From: CBDBND01 sp965262665
GTDB lineage: Bacteria > Pseudomonadota > Alphaproteobacteria > Rhodospirillales > Rhodospirillaceae
Direction of reading: 5' to 3'
Assembly (NCBI GenBank): GCA_965262665.1
Contig: CBDHFR010000003.1
Location: 744,001-808,000 of the forward strand
DNA length: 64,000 bases
Shown here: piece by piece, positions 28,946-39,556 of the stretch
Layout of the letters: each line of letters opens with the position of its first letter
Position numbering within the stretch: the first letter of the stretch is position 1
Notes under the pieces: model-generated
The model's database searches: none
What the model was told of the DNA's origin: nothing
Seen by the model: only the letters and a program-made list of their open reading frames with translations
Position numbers and translations under genes: made by a program

Positions 28946-30004
28946 GAGCATTTCCGATTTATTCTGACGCATAGCCGTCAGCAACCAAGAAGTTCCTGCA
29001 GTGCTCGTGATTGAAGAGGCCGCAGACGTTACCGGCGGCTTTCCACAGATCATCGATGGTGCGGGGTTTTAAGCGCTTCATGTGAGCTTTGAACTTTGAA
29101 AATGCGAGCTCGATCGGGTTGAAGTCCGGCGCATAGGGCGGCAGGAACAAAAGCCATGCGCCCCGCTTTTCAACCGCCCGCCTGGCACCGTCGCGTTTGT
29201 CGGCCGGCAGATTGCCGGGGACAACAACAGCGCCTTTTTGAAGGGTCGGGGCGCGTTGCGTTTTGATGTACTGCTCGAATGCATCACCGTCCATGGCGCC
29301 CTCGATCAAATCAGGGCACCCAGGGCGCGGTCAGGCCGTCACCGCGCAATCCGGCAATGAAGGTCATGGTTTGCCAATGACCATGGGGAATGGCGGCAAC
29401 CATCCGCTGGCCGCTGGGACAGCGCCCCCGCAGGCGCGCCATTTTGGTATTGATACTTGTTTCGTCAAGGAACACGATCCTGCCGACCCGCTCGGGATGG
29501 GCCGGGAGCCGGGCCTGACGTTGGCGCCAAACCACGCGTGCTGCCTGCCCATCCGCGCGTTCCTGTTCACTGGCGTGGGCGGTTTTTTTAAAGCTGATCT
29601 TGCGCGCGCGGAACCAGTCATTAATCGTCGAAGTCGGCGCAATCACTTGGTGAACTTCGTCCAAACGCTCAGACAGCTCTTGCAGTGTCGGGTCTGGCGT
29701 CTCCTTAATCCAGCGCAGGATATCCTCGCCGTCAAGGATCAAGACGGCGCTGGCGCGACGGCCGTGGCTTGACCGCGACAGTCCCCTCGTCTTCATATCG
29801 CCCGCCATCCCGCACCGCCGAGCTTGCGCTCACCTCAAAAAGGGCTGCCGCCTGACGGCGCGACATGCCCGACGCCACTTTCCTCGCCAAACGAATACGC
29901 AGGTCTTCCGATACAGCCACGATGCCCCCGCCAAAGCGGCTATCGAATCAGTCCGCCAAGACCACGACAACAAAATATTGATTCATTCAACCTCGGAAAC
30001 GCTC
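28946..30004 (-). mobile_element. IS630-family element, copy 1 (1059 bp)
   Basis: The ends are set by comparison with copy 2 at 57967. The element is flanked by TA at 28944-28945 and 30005-30006. The terminal inverted repeats read GAGCATTTCCGA at the left end and GAGCGTTTCCGA (reverse complement) at the right. It is nearly identical to copy 2 in the opposite orientation, with a few substitutions. Copy 1 is exactly 10 bp longer because of an extra ten bases near 29315-29324. The insertion falls on the last codon of the downstream MFS gene, and the TAG stop there is retained. Confidence 0.93.
28959..29920 (-). pseudogene. IS630 transposase of copy 1, disrupted by 10-bp insertion
   Basis: ORF1 (29732-29920) encodes the helix-turn-helix region (ASGMSRRQAAALFEVSASSA). 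It overlaps ORF2 in another frame, as in copy 2. ORF2 breaks after TAPWV because a ten-base near-duplication (CCCTGATTTG) introduces TGA. The rest (28959-29309) continues with IEGAMDGDAFEQYIKTQ. Where this family normally has DNL with the second catalytic Asp, the sequence is VVVPGNLPADK, so the Asp is Gly. The protein should be inactive for two separate reasons. Confidence 0.88.
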
Positions 30005-31272
30005 TAGGGTTCGCGCACACCGCGCAGCAAAACCAATCCCACCACCAAAAAAAATAATATGGTGGCCATACCGATGCGCTGGCTGCCTGCCAGCACCGTC
30101 ACCCAGCCGACGGCAAAGGGTCCGGCAAAGCTGGTGATTTTGCCTGAGACCGCATAAAGGCCGAACATTTCGCCGCGCATGTCTGCCGGGGCCAGCCGGG
30201 CCATAAAGGTACGGCTCGCCGCCTGCACCGGTCCGAAAAACACGCTCATGATCAAGGCAGCGATCCAAAATTGCGGCACGGTCTGGGCCGTCAACACACC
30301 GACGGATGTGACAATGAGGGCAACGAGACTGATGGTCAGGGTTTGTTTTGATCCCAACCGGTCATCGATGAAGCCGAAGACCGCCGCGCCGGTGCCGGCG
30401 GTGACATTCAAAGCGATGCCAAACAAAATGATGTCTTCCAGAGTCATGCCGAAGGTGCCGGCAGCATAAATGCCGCCAAAGGCAAACATGGTGTTGACCC
30501 CATCAATGTAAATCATCCTGGCGATCAAAAAGCGAAAACTGTTGGCATGGTGTTTCGCCTGCTTAAACGTCGCAACCAATGCGGCGAATCCCTGTCTGAT
30601 GGCCGTGGCCATGGACAAACCTGTGGGCGCTGCGTCGGGGGTAAACACAAACAACGGCCAGGCAAAAAGAACGACCCAGCCGGCCGTCAGTAGCATGGTT
30701 GCCCGCACCTGTTCGGCGTTGTCTGTGTTCAAGCCAAAGGGCGGCGGGTCAGCTTGAATGAAGCCCACCAGCGCCACCACCAGGCAGATCAACCCGCCGC
30801 CATAGCCCAAGCCCCAGGCCAGACCAGACAAACGCCCCAACCGGGCGGGCGGACTTAGGGACGGCAGCATGGCGTTATAAAACACTAGCCCAACCTCAAA
30901 ACCGACGGTGCCGAATACCACGGCCGTCAGCGCTAGAGGAATGGACTGTGCACCTGGCGCAGCGAACCACAACGCGGCTGTGGCGACGACGCAGAGCAAG
31001 GTGAATCCGGCAAGCCACGGCTTGCGCCGTCCGGTGTGATCGGCGATGGCGCCGGTTACCGGACTGGTCACAGCGATCAAGAGACCGGCGACCCCTGTGG
31101 CCGTTCCCCACTGAGCCGTACCTGTTTCCGGATCAGGTGCGATGGCCTGAGTAAAATAGGCAGCGAAGACAAAGGTCGACACCACCGTGGTAAAACCTGA
31201 GTTAGCAAAGTCGAACACCGCCCAGGACAGCACACCCCGGCGTGTGGCCGGTTGGGTTGAGCCAGAATTCAT
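30004..31272 (-). CDS. MFS transporter, UMF1 (Atg22-like) family
   Basis: The 422-residue polytopic protein begins SWAVFDFANSGFTTVVSTFVF, the UMF1 signature. It has about 12 membrane segments and the MFS loop motif AIADHTGRRKPWLAG. Substrates of bacterial UMF1 proteins are unknown; the eukaryotic relative exports amino acids from vacuoles. It overlaps the Gfo/Idh gene by one base in ATGA fashion and is the third gene of a DegT-Gfo/Idh-MFS operon. Its TAG stop consists of the TA target plus the first G of the IS630 inverted repeat. Confidence 0.88.
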   Translation of the reverse strand: MNSGSTQPATRRGVLSWAVFDFANSGFTTVVSTFVFAAYFTQAIAPDPETGTAQWGTATGVAGLLIAVTSPVTGAIADHTGRRKPWLAGFTLLCVVATAALWFAAPGAQSIPLALTAVVFGTVGFEVGLVFYNAMLPSLSPPARLGRLSGLAWGLGYGGGLICLVVALVGFIQADPPPFGLNTDNAEQVRATMLLTAGWVVLFAWPLFVFTPDAAPTGLSMATAIRQGFAALVATFKQAKHHANSFRFLIARMIYIDGVNTMFAFGGIYAAGTFGMTLEDIILFGIALNVTAGTGAAVFGFIDDRLGSKQTLTISLVALIVTSVGVLTAQTVPQFWIAALIMSVFFGPVQAASRTFMARLAPADMRGEMFGLYAVSGKITSFAGPFAVGWVTVLAGSQRIGMATILFFLVVGLVLLRGVREP

Positions 31273-32183
31273 CAGGCTAAACCAGCCGCAGCGCGAACGC
31301 GGTTGGCCAAGCGCAAAGCCTTAAGGCCGTCAGATCCCATGGCTCCCCCGTTCTCGCCGGTGCGTGCGACGTGGACAAAGGCGGCCAGTTGACGCCGCAG
31401 GGCATCGCCTGGTTCGACGGGAAGGTCTTCGGAACCAGATTTATCTTGCCGGGTTAATTGCTGCGCCATGAAGTCGAGGGTAAATGTATCGGTTGGCGTT
31501 TCAATGATCAGGTCCCGCACGGGACGGTCAGTTTCTCTGTCAGCGGACAGAAGAACGTTGGTATTTGCCGCACAGCATAATTGGACGACCACTTTGTGAT
31601 GATGCGCACCGTCGTCGATGGTTATCTCTTCAACTTCACCCAAAGGCAGAAGCGCCATCAGATCCAAATCGTGAGTCATCAAATCCAGGACGACATCCAC
31701 ATCATAGGCTCGGTCGCTGAATACATTGTGACGGCGCACAGCCATCCGATGAACGGGCCCCGAGGCGCTGACGAGTGAAACCAATTGCTCAACAGCCGGA
31801 TTGAATCGTTCCACGTGACCGATCTGGAGAATTGCGCCACCACGCGCTGCCGCCGCAATCATATCTTCCGCGTCTGATTCCCTAAGCGCTATGGGTTTTT
31901 CCACCAGACAGGAAATCCCTTCCTGGAGCAAAGTGGCCGCGGATTCGGAATGATCGGCCGTAGGCACGGCTATGATTGCGATGTCGATTTTTCCCACCAG
32001 ACTTTCCAGATCGGCAGCAACCAGGCTCTGTGTCTCAGCGCCGACCTGCACGGCCCAATCCGGTTTGTGGTCGAGCACGGCGACCAGTTCCACACCGGCC
32101 ACATCTTCACAAGCACGGACATGATGCATTCCCATTCGGCCCAAGCCGATAACGGCCGTCCTCAGGCTTACCGTGCCGGACAT
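31272..32183 (-). CDS. Gfo/Idh/MocA family NAD(P)-dependent oxidoreductase
   Basis: The N-terminal Rossmann fold starts TAVIGLGRMGMHHVRACEDV, with the family EKP motif in CLVEKPIAL and QIGHVERFNPAVEQL after it. Members oxidise or reduce sugar hydroxyls. WlbA, which often pairs with a DegT aminotransferase, oxidises UDP-GlcNAcA at C3. Here the gene lies 10 bases downstream of a DegT aminotransferase, which supports a nucleotide-sugar 3-oxo step. Assigning the exact substrate would need the active-site geometry. The frame is intact, 303 residues. Confidence 0.88.
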   Translation of the reverse strand: MSGTVSLRTAVIGLGRMGMHHVRACEDVAGVELVAVLDHKPDWAVQVGAETQSLVAADLESLVGKIDIAIIAVPTADHSESAATLLQEGISCLVEKPIALRESDAEDMIAAAARGGAILQIGHVERFNPAVEQLVSLVSASGPVHRMAVRRHNVFSDRAYDVDVVLDLMTHDLDLMALLPLGEVEEITIDDGAHHHKVVVQLCCAANTNVLLSADRETDRPVRDLIIETPTDTFTLDFMAQQLTRQDKSGSEDLPVEPGDALRRQLAAFVHVARTGENGGAMGSDGLKALRLANRVRAAAGLA

Positions 32184-32193
32184 AGATTTGAGG

Positions 32194-33333
32194 CTAGCCG
32201 CCGACCGCTGCTATGACGGCAGCGACTGTGCGATCTTGTGCATCGGCATCCAAATAAGGATGCATCGGCAAGCTCACGGTTTGTTTGGCAAGCGTCTCAG
32301 TGACCGGCAATCCACCGTCGGGCTTCGGGCAATGCGCGTAGGGCGCTTGGGTGTGAAGCGGGTGCGGATAAAACAATGCAGTCGGAATACCATCGGCAGC
32401 CAAAGTTTCGACAATGGCGTCGCGCTCAGGAGAGACAATGGTGTATTGCGCCCAAACCGATGTAGCTCCCTCTATCAAGGTAGGCCTACGAACATAATCC
32501 TGAAGACCATCGTGATACCGGGCCGCAATGGCATTTCGCTTGTCGCACTCTTCAGCGAAGATCGGTATCTTAGCCAACAGGACGGCCGCTTGGATGGAAT
32601 CCAACCGCGCCGTCAGACCTAACCGGGTGATCTGACCATTGCCGCCCCCGTTGCCATGGACCCTGATCCGACTCATGCGTTCACCAAGTTCCCCATCGTC
32701 GGTGAACACAGCGCCGCCATCCCCATAACAGGCCAACGGTTTGGACGGATAAAAACTTGTTCCCGATACCCGACCGAAGCCACCAACGGGCTTACCTTTA
32801 TAAGCAGAACCAAAACTTTGCGCGGCGTCGTCTAGGATCCAAAGATCATGACTTTCACAAACGGACTGTATTGCATCATAGTCAACAGGCTGGCCGAACA
32901 GACCGACGGGCATAACGACTTTTGGTTTTAAACCTGCGGCCTTTGCCGACGCGATCGCCGCATCTAAACTTTTTGCGTCCATGTTGAAGGTGGAGAGATT
33001 CACATCCACAAAGACAGGCGTGGCTCCTAATAGAGCGGGGACTTCTGCCGTCGAGATAAACGTAAAAGAGGGCACAAAAACCGCATCGCCGGGTCCAATA
33101 TCCTCAGCCATGAGTGGGATCATCAAAGCATCGGTTCCGCTAGAGCAGGTCAGGCACTGAGTCACGCCCGCCATGGCTGCCAGCTGCGTTTCCAGTTCAA
33201 CCACTTCTGGACCCATGACAAAAGCGCCATGTTCAAGGACTCGCGCAATCCCTTCGTTGATGTCTTGCTCGATACGCGCCCGTTGCGCTTGCAAGTCAAT
33301 AAATAGAATGGGTAGGGACGCCGTATCGCGCAT
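32194..33333 (-). CDS. DegT/DnrJ/EryC1 family nucleotide-sugar aminotransferase
   Basis: This PLP aminotransferase of 379 residues has SSGTDALMIPLMAEDIGPGD, FVPSFTFISTAEVPAL, WILDDAAQSFGSAYKG and SFYPSKPLACYGDGGAVFT, where the Lys in YPSKPL binds PLP. It resembles WlbC- and PglE-like enzymes that aminate keto-sugars. It could serve the Gfo/Idh product in its own operon (3-amino sugar). It could also supply the 4-amination step missing from the nonulosonate locus 9 kb away. SDR-type start and Shine-Dalgarno signals were not needed to choose ATG at 33333. Confidence 0.92.
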   Translation of the reverse strand: MRDTASLPILFIDLQAQRARIEQDINEGIARVLEHGAFVMGPEVVELETQLAAMAGVTQCLTCSSGTDALMIPLMAEDIGPGDAVFVPSFTFISTAEVPALLGATPVFVDVNLSTFNMDAKSLDAAIASAKAAGLKPKVVMPVGLFGQPVDYDAIQSVCESHDLWILDDAAQSFGSAYKGKPVGGFGRVSGTSFYPSKPLACYGDGGAVFTDDGELGERMSRIRVHGNGGGNGQITRLGLTARLDSIQAAVLLAKIPIFAEECDKRNAIAARYHDGLQDYVRRPTLIEGATSVWAQYTIVSPERDAIVETLAADGIPTALFYPHPLHTQAPYAHCPKPDGGLPVTETLAKQTVSLPMHPYLDADAQDRTVAAVIAAVGG

Positions 33334-33516
33334 ATCGGGAGAGACCTTTTTAGCCAGCCTTTAGAGCCCGCTGACTAAAGCAGGACTGGCCATCATATAT
33401 TCAAGGCAACCTACCCCGTTCCCGTGAGTCTTGTAAATGTACACGGTTGAACGCCAAAAGATCCATTCCCGTGCTGGACAAGTGTGCACGTCCACCGTTT
33501 ACTGTTTGTTCAAGTC

Positions 33517-35289
33517 ATGTCGGAAAACACTCAAAACCCAGAGACAGTCCCGCTTCTGCGCCGTCTCGTCCGTGAAGCTGTCGCGCCGTATAGCGGCCGA
33601 ATTGCTGTTGCCGCGGTCTGCATGGTTGCAGTGGCGACGACGACGGCTGCTCTGGCTTGGCTGATGGATCCTGTGGTCAATCGTGTCTTCGTTGAGCGGC
33701 GGGCGGATTTACTGTGGCCGGTGGGCGGCGCGGTGTTGACCGTGTTTGTTGTTAAAGGGCTGGCGACCTATGCCCAGACCATCCTCATGACCAGCGTTGG
33801 CCAAAACGTCTTAATGGACATGCAAAACCGACTGTTCCGTCATCTCATGACTCAAGACCTGGCCTTCTTTCACCATCAATCCACCGGTAGCCTGATGTCC
33901 CGTTTCACCACTGACATCGGCATGATGCGCCAAGCGGTGTCGACGGCCTTGACGGGACTAGGCAAAGATAGTCTTTCGGTGATCTTTCTTGTCGGCATCA
34001 TGTTTTATCAAGACTGGCTGTTGGCGAGCATCGCGTTTGTTGTTTTTCCCGCGACAGTGATTCCCATCACCACGTTGGGCCGCCGCTTGCGCCATGTCAC
34101 CGCGGACACCCAAGCGCAGACCGGCGGACTGATGACTTTGCTTCAGCAAACTTTCACCGGTATGCGCCTTGTCAAATCCTACCGCATGGAGGACTACGAA
34201 GCCGACCGAGCCGCAGCCCTTACTAGCAATATTCGTGATCTGGTGGTGCGCGCCGAACGAGTCAAAGCCGTGGCCAGCCCGCTGATGGAAACGATCGGCG
34301 GGGTCGCCGTGACCATCGTTATCGTTTACGGCGGCTGGCGGGTGATCCAAGAAACGACGACAGCCGGCGCGTTTTTCTCTTTTCTCACTGCTTTGTTGAT
34401 AGCTTACCGCCCGATCAAAGCGTTGGCCAATCTCAATGCTCAAATTCAAGAAGGCCTTGCCGGTGCGTACCGTCTTTTCATGGTGTTGGATGCGGCCCCT
34501 ACTTTAACGGAAACCCAGGACGCGAAACCTCTTTCCATTACCGGCGGTGCGGTGACGTTTACAGACGTTTCCTTTTCATACGGGGACGGTAAAGCGGCAT
34601 TGCATAGCCTCACCTTTGAAGCTCCGGCCGGTAAAACAACGGCCCTGGTCGGACCGTCCGGCGCCGGTAAAACAACGATTCTCAATCTCATTCCCCGGTT
34701 GTTCGATCCCGATGCAGGCGTAATCGCCATTGACAGCCAGAACATTCGCCAAGTCACACTCACGTCGTTGCGCGAATCCATCAGTCTGGTGATGCAGGAT
34801 GTGGTTCTTTTTGATGACAGCGTTCAAGCCAACGTCCGGTTTGGCAAACCGGATGCCACGGACACAGATGTCGACGCAGCCATTCGCGCAGCCGGCGCAA
34901 GCGATTTCGTCAAGGCTTTGCCGCAAGGCCGTGACACTTTAGTCGGTGAACGCGGTGAATCTCTGTCCGGTGGGCAGCGCCAACGCATTACCATTGCCCG
35001 CGCCGTGCTCAAGGATGCTCCCATTCTCCTACTTGATGAAGCCACCAGCGCGCTCGACGCGGAAACGGAACGATTGGTTCAAGACGCTGTGGATAACCTA
35101 AGAAAAGAGAGAACGACAATCGTCATTGCGCACCGTCTTACCACGGTGCAACGCGCCGATGTTATTCATGTCATTGAAGCCGGCCAGGTGGTCGAGAGCG
35201 GCACTCATGAAACACTGCTAGAGCAGGGCGGTACCTACGCCAAATTATCGGCGTTGCAATTTGCGCCGTCGGAAAACATCTGTTCCTAA
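33517..35289 (+). CDS. MsbA-like ABC exporter (fused membrane and ATPase domains)
   Basis: Six membrane segments occupy roughly residues 20-310. The ATPase follows with Walker A GPSGAGKTT, Q-loop VMQDVVLF, signature LSGGQRQR and Walker B ILLLDEATSALD, then IVIAHRLTTV. MsbA flips lipid A core; relatives export other lipids or glycans. ATG at 33517 (MSENTQNPETV) is preferred because the eleven codons upstream look non-native. It is divergent from the DegT operon and convergent with the first TPR glycosyltransferase pseudogene, so a role in glycan or lipid export is plausible but unproven. Confidence 0.92.
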   Translation: MSENTQNPETVPLLRRLVREAVAPYSGRIAVAAVCMVAVATTTAALAWLMDPVVNRVFVERRADLLWPVGGAVLTVFVVKGLATYAQTILMTSVGQNVLMDMQNRLFRHLMTQDLAFFHHQSTGSLMSRFTTDIGMMRQAVSTALTGLGKDSLSVIFLVGIMFYQDWLLASIAFVVFPATVIPITTLGRRLRHVTADTQAQTGGLMTLLQQTFTGMRLVKSYRMEDYEADRAAALTSNIRDLVVRAERVKAVASPLMETIGGVAVTIVIVYGGWRVIQETTTAGAFFSFLTALLIAYRPIKALANLNAQIQEGLAGAYRLFMVLDAAPTLTETQDAKPLSITGGAVTFTDVSFSYGDGKAALHSLTFEAPAGKTTALVGPSGAGKTTILNLIPRLFDPDAGVIAIDSQNIRQVTLTSLRESISLVMQDVVLFDDSVQANVRFGKPDATDTDVDAAIRAAGASDFVKALPQGRDTLVGERGESLSGGQRQRITIARAVLKDAPILLLDEATSALDAETERLVQDAVDNLRKERTTIVIAHRLTTVQRADVIHVIEAGQVVESGTHETLLEQGGTYAKLSALQFAPSENICS

Positions 35290-35294
35290 AACCT

Positions 35295-37393
35295 TTAGCG
35301 CGACTCCCGAATAAGCGTTTCAAAAACGCCGGAAATTTCATCGATGGCCGAGGTATCGTTAAACAGGACACCTGCCGTGTCAGCGATTTTGGCCCGGACA
35401 GACGTGCGGAACGGACGATCGTGAACCAAACGGACAGCCGTATCCACGTAGTCCTCAGCATTATGAACGACGCAATCCATCACCCCATCCGCTTGTAAAA
35501 GGCAAGCGTGTGCCGTCCGCGCATAAACCGGCCGGGCCAGTGAACAATCGGCGTGCCCGCCGCCAAACTTTCCAAACTTGTTTTTCCACCCGACCAATGG
35601 GGCACATCCAGCAGGACGTCAGCGGACTTAAGCAATAAGAGGAATTCTTTGCTTGGGATGCGGGGTATCAAGTGGACCCGGTCCATGTTCGACCCCACAA
35701 CCCGTTCCAAGCGGGAAAGAAAAATGTCATCCGATTGATTGCGAATGGAAATAAAATAAGTACGGGCCTCCTTGTCTTTATCAAGAATCGCGGCAACAAC
35801 AGGGTCAAATTCAGGATGAATTTTGTAAAGACTTTGAGCACAAAAGTAGGCCGGCCAATCCGGATCTAGCCCAAAACTCTCGCGATCTGGGATGGTTTTA
35901 TCCATCAACGGAGGTGAAACACAAAGCGACAAGCCATCCAACGCAATAAGGCGTTCGCTGTAATGAGTTGAAGTGTCCTCCGGCTCCATGTCGGTGACAG
36001 AGAGAAAAACATCGACGTTGGGAATACCGGTGGTGACCGGATGTCCCCATCCGACCACTTGAACGGGAGCGGACCGGGCAAAGGCGAGGAAGTAGACCAG
36101 ATCTTCCATGCCAATTTCAGGAAAATAAATAAGATCGGCTTCCGTTTCCGCCACTAAAAACCTTGCGGCTGCCAGGTTGTCGGGCAAGTCGATTACTTCA
36201 TCCGCCAATGCTGCAATCGCTCTCGTCATCGGATCGTCGACGGGGATAATGGGGCTACGCAACAATGTGATGGAGAATCGTTTCCGGTCCAAAATGTTCG
36301 ATGAGACCACGACACAGGTACCCCACGGTATGATTGCGCAAAAAACTCGTCAGAATAGCCACCTTGAAACGATCTCGTTTCTGTGGCGCTGTCACACGTG
36401 GCGCAGACGCAGCGAGATCGGGGCAAATATCCAAATAGTAGTGAGCGATTTTTTGTTGTAAGTCGCGATCGTTCTGTCCCTGGTAGGCCAGATAAAAATT
36501 TGTAAAGCCGCCCGATCCATAGGGGTCGGAGATTTGCCGACGCGGCAGATCAGCAAGGGCATGTTCGATCCGCTTGCGGTCCAGGGCGATGGACTCGTCG
36601 CTCTCCGAAATGACCGGCAATGCCAAAGCCCGTTTCAGTTTGAGCAGCGTGAGAAACGAAGGAGCAAGATCCAATGCCATAACGCGGTCGAATAATTTAC
36701 GCGCGCGTTCAATGCGGCCAGACTTTTCCTCCGTTTCTGCGAGGTAATAGGTCGCTTCCGAATGACCCGGCAGGTGTTGGAGAACCAGCTCCAATTCTTG
36801 CCGTGCTGCTTCGAGTTTGCGGATTGATAAATACGCATGACCAAGCACTAAATGAGCGGTCCAGTTGTTTGCGTCTACGGAAATCGCTTGTCGTGCGGCA
36901 TTGACGGCCATACCAGGCTGACCCATTGCCACCCGGGCCTCAGCCAGTAAACGTAGCGTTTCACTGTGGTGTGGCCGGGTCTGATTGGCTTGGCTCAACC
37001 ATCGTTCTACCTCTTCCGCCTGTCTCTCCCAAGCAGCAATCGGCCGAGATTCATGGCGGCGGGCGCATGATTAGGCTGCAAGGTGCATACGGTTTGAAAG
37101 GCTTTAATGGCCATCTTCACTTTCCCGATGCGTCCGTAACAGGCGCCCAGGTTGTTCCAGATTTCCGGCGTCTCCGGAGACAATCGCGCAGCCGTAATGA
37201 GGGCTTTTACTGCGTTTTCGTCGTCATCCAACCGGTAATAGGTTGTGCCTAAGCCAAAATAAGCCAGTGCGGATTGGTTATCCCTTTGACATGCCTCTTC
37301 GAAGGCGGTTTTCGCTTCCGCCAAGTTTCCGGCTTCGGCCAAACGATTCCCGTTTTCGACAAGCGCAGCGATGGTCTGGTGTGGATCTGACAT
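35295..37393 (-). pseudogene. TPR-SPINDLY (FlmG/GT41-like) glycosyltransferase 1, three frameshifts
   Basis: TPR repeats come first (SALAYFGLGTTYYRLDDDEN, EIWNNLGACYGRIGKVK, then EATYYLAETEEKSGRIERA). A GT-B glycosyltransferase of the SPINDLY type follows, with YLCRGLIEHF, PVQVVGWGHPVTTGIPNVD, PHWSGGKTSLESLAAGTPIVHWPG and the C-terminal EDYVDTAVRLVHDR. The gene changes frame three times. One G was lost from the run at 37028-37030, one base gained in the A-run at 36291-36294, and one G lost at 35483-35486 (plus-strand C-run). Reversing all three gives exactly 700 codons. ATG at 37393 (MSDPHQTIAAL) is taken as the start. Such TPR transferases glycosylate flagellin in Caulobacter (FlmG). Confidence 0.88.
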
Positions 37394-37511
37394 TAATAAG
37401 AACGAAGAAACCTGGCTTGAGTGACGGGTGCCCTTATAGCATTGCGACATTGGGCTGCGAATTCTATAGGCTAGACCTATAACCGCGCTTGAAGACCGTT
37501 TCCAGGAGGCG

Positions 37512-39556
37512 ATGACCGCTTATGAAGCGGGCGACCTCGAAGCCGCCATGGCAGCAGGCTCTGCTCTGGTGGCTGATGATCAGAGTCACGGTGATGCATT
37601 CAACTTACTTTCTGCTATCGCTCAAGAACAGGGCCGGTTAGCGGATACGGAGTCTTTTGCCCGTTCAGCAATCGCAACGGATATCACCAATCCTCTTTAT
37701 CACAACACACTTGCTAACGCGTTGCTTCGGCAGGGCCGTACCGACGAATCTATCAATACGTTTGAAGTAGCCCGGCGCATGATGCCGGATCAACCTGACA
37801 TACTGTTCAATTTAGGCAACGCGCTGCGTGATGCGGGCCGCTACGCAGAAGCGGTGGAGGCATTTCGCGCCTCACTTATCATCCGGCCGGGCATCGTGCC
37901 TGCCTACAACAATTTGGCGATTACCCTTAAAGCCATGGTTGATCCGGAGGGCGCGGCGACGGTTCTGATTGAAGCGCTTGCCTTCTCGCCGAAGTCTCCA
38001 GAACTCCGGTTCAACTTAGGCAACGCCCTCCAGGCATGGGGCCGTTTAGATGCGGCCGAATCGTCATACCGCAGGGTAGTCGACCTTGTGCCAGAGCACG
38101 CGGATGCTTGGGTCAATCTCGGCGTCGTACTGGCCGACCAAAATAGAAAGCCAGAAGCAGAACAATGTTTTCAAAAAGCCATCGAACTCGATCCATCCAT
38201 GGCTCCGGCCTACGTCGGTTTGGCGGATCTCGCGGACGACGGAAGTCTCGATGCTGTCGATCACCGCCGGCCATGGCCGGCCATGTCCTTGCTATGCGGC
38301 CCGACTTACCCGCTATTCGCTCAAGTTTACTGATGTGCATGCATTACACCGCGCAAGCCACTCCCGAAGACCTGCGCAAAGAACACCTGGATTATGGTGC
38401 GCTCCATAAAAGCGTTGGCCAACCAACGTACAATACCGCACATGCATTCTCCTCTGACCGGCCTTTGCGGTTGGGCGTGGTGTCTGGAGATTTCCGTTTC
38501 CATGCCATGCGGTTTTTTGCCTGTCCCGTATTTGCCGCGCGTAATCACGATGAGTGGGCTCTCATCTGTTTTTCCACGACGGCGAAGCCGGATGCGTAGA
38601 CCGCGGATTTTCACACTGCTGCAGACCGCTGGCGGGATGTGCGCAGTGTTTCAGACGACGATTTGAGTAGCCTGATCGCGCGTGACGAGATCGATATCCT
38701 CATCGATCTGTCAGGTCACGCACCGCACAACCGCCTGCCTGTTTTCGCCAGCCGCCCAGCCCCGCTGCAAGTGGCGTGGGGCGACTACGTCAATACCCGT
38801 GACCAAGACGCCATCACTATTCTCATCGGCGATCCGGTTCACACACCGCAGCAGGATGAGAATTTTTATGTGGAGCGGGTGGCGCGCATGCCCACGGACT
38901 ACATTTGCTATCAACCGCCGGCGTATTTGGCACCTTTGGCACCGTCACCCGTTTCAAAAAACGGCTGCATCACCTTCGCAACCTTTAGCGAGCTGACCAA
39001 GATCCAACCGGAGACCGTTGCCTTGTGGGCCAAGGTTCTCAAAGCCCTTTCCGATGCCCGCTTCATTGTCAATACAGTTCTCTTGTCAGACGAGGAGCGT
39101 CAAGGCCGGCTCTATAAATTATTTATTGAAAACGGCATCGGCACCGACCGGATTGTTATTGGAACCGGCGGCGAGCATAAGGATTTTCTCGATCAGTACC
39201 GAACGGTCGATGTCATTCTGGATACCTGGCTGTACTCGGGCGGGCTGACAACTTGTGAAGCTCTCGTCATGGGAGTGCCCGTCGTTACCTTGACCGGCGA
39301 CCGGTTTTGCGGCCGTCATGCCACGGCTCACCTGACCGCTGCGGGGTTTCCTGAATGGGCGGCGTCAGACGAAGCGGAATTCGTCGATATTGCAAAGCGA
39401 TTGACTGCGGACGTCGATGCCTTGACACCCTTGCGTCGGCGCGTGCGAGAAACAACTCTTGCTTCTCCGCTTTGCGATATCGTTGGATTTTCAAACGCGT
39501 TTTACACGCTGCTCAAAGACGAATGGCAGAAGGTCTGCGACGAAAACCAGACATAA
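37512..39556 (+). pseudogene. TPR-SPINDLY (FlmG/GT41-like) glycosyltransferase 2, frameshift plus nonsense
   Basis: The paralogue of the gene above is head to head with it. At least five TPR motifs (DILFNLGNALRDAGRYAEAV, ELRFNLGNALQAWGRLDAA, ADAWVNLGVVLADQNRKPEA) lead to the transferase, with LRLGVVSGDFRFHAMRFF, IDILIDLSGHAPHNRLPVF and DTWLYSGGLTTCEALVMGVP. One base is lost near 38255-38275, after which MAGHVLAMRPDLPAIRSS continues in another frame. An in-frame TAG lies at 38597-38599 before TADFHTAADRWRDV. Restoring one base gives 682 codons. An upstream start is possible because the reading ALEDRFQEA precedes the ATG. Confidence 0.87.
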
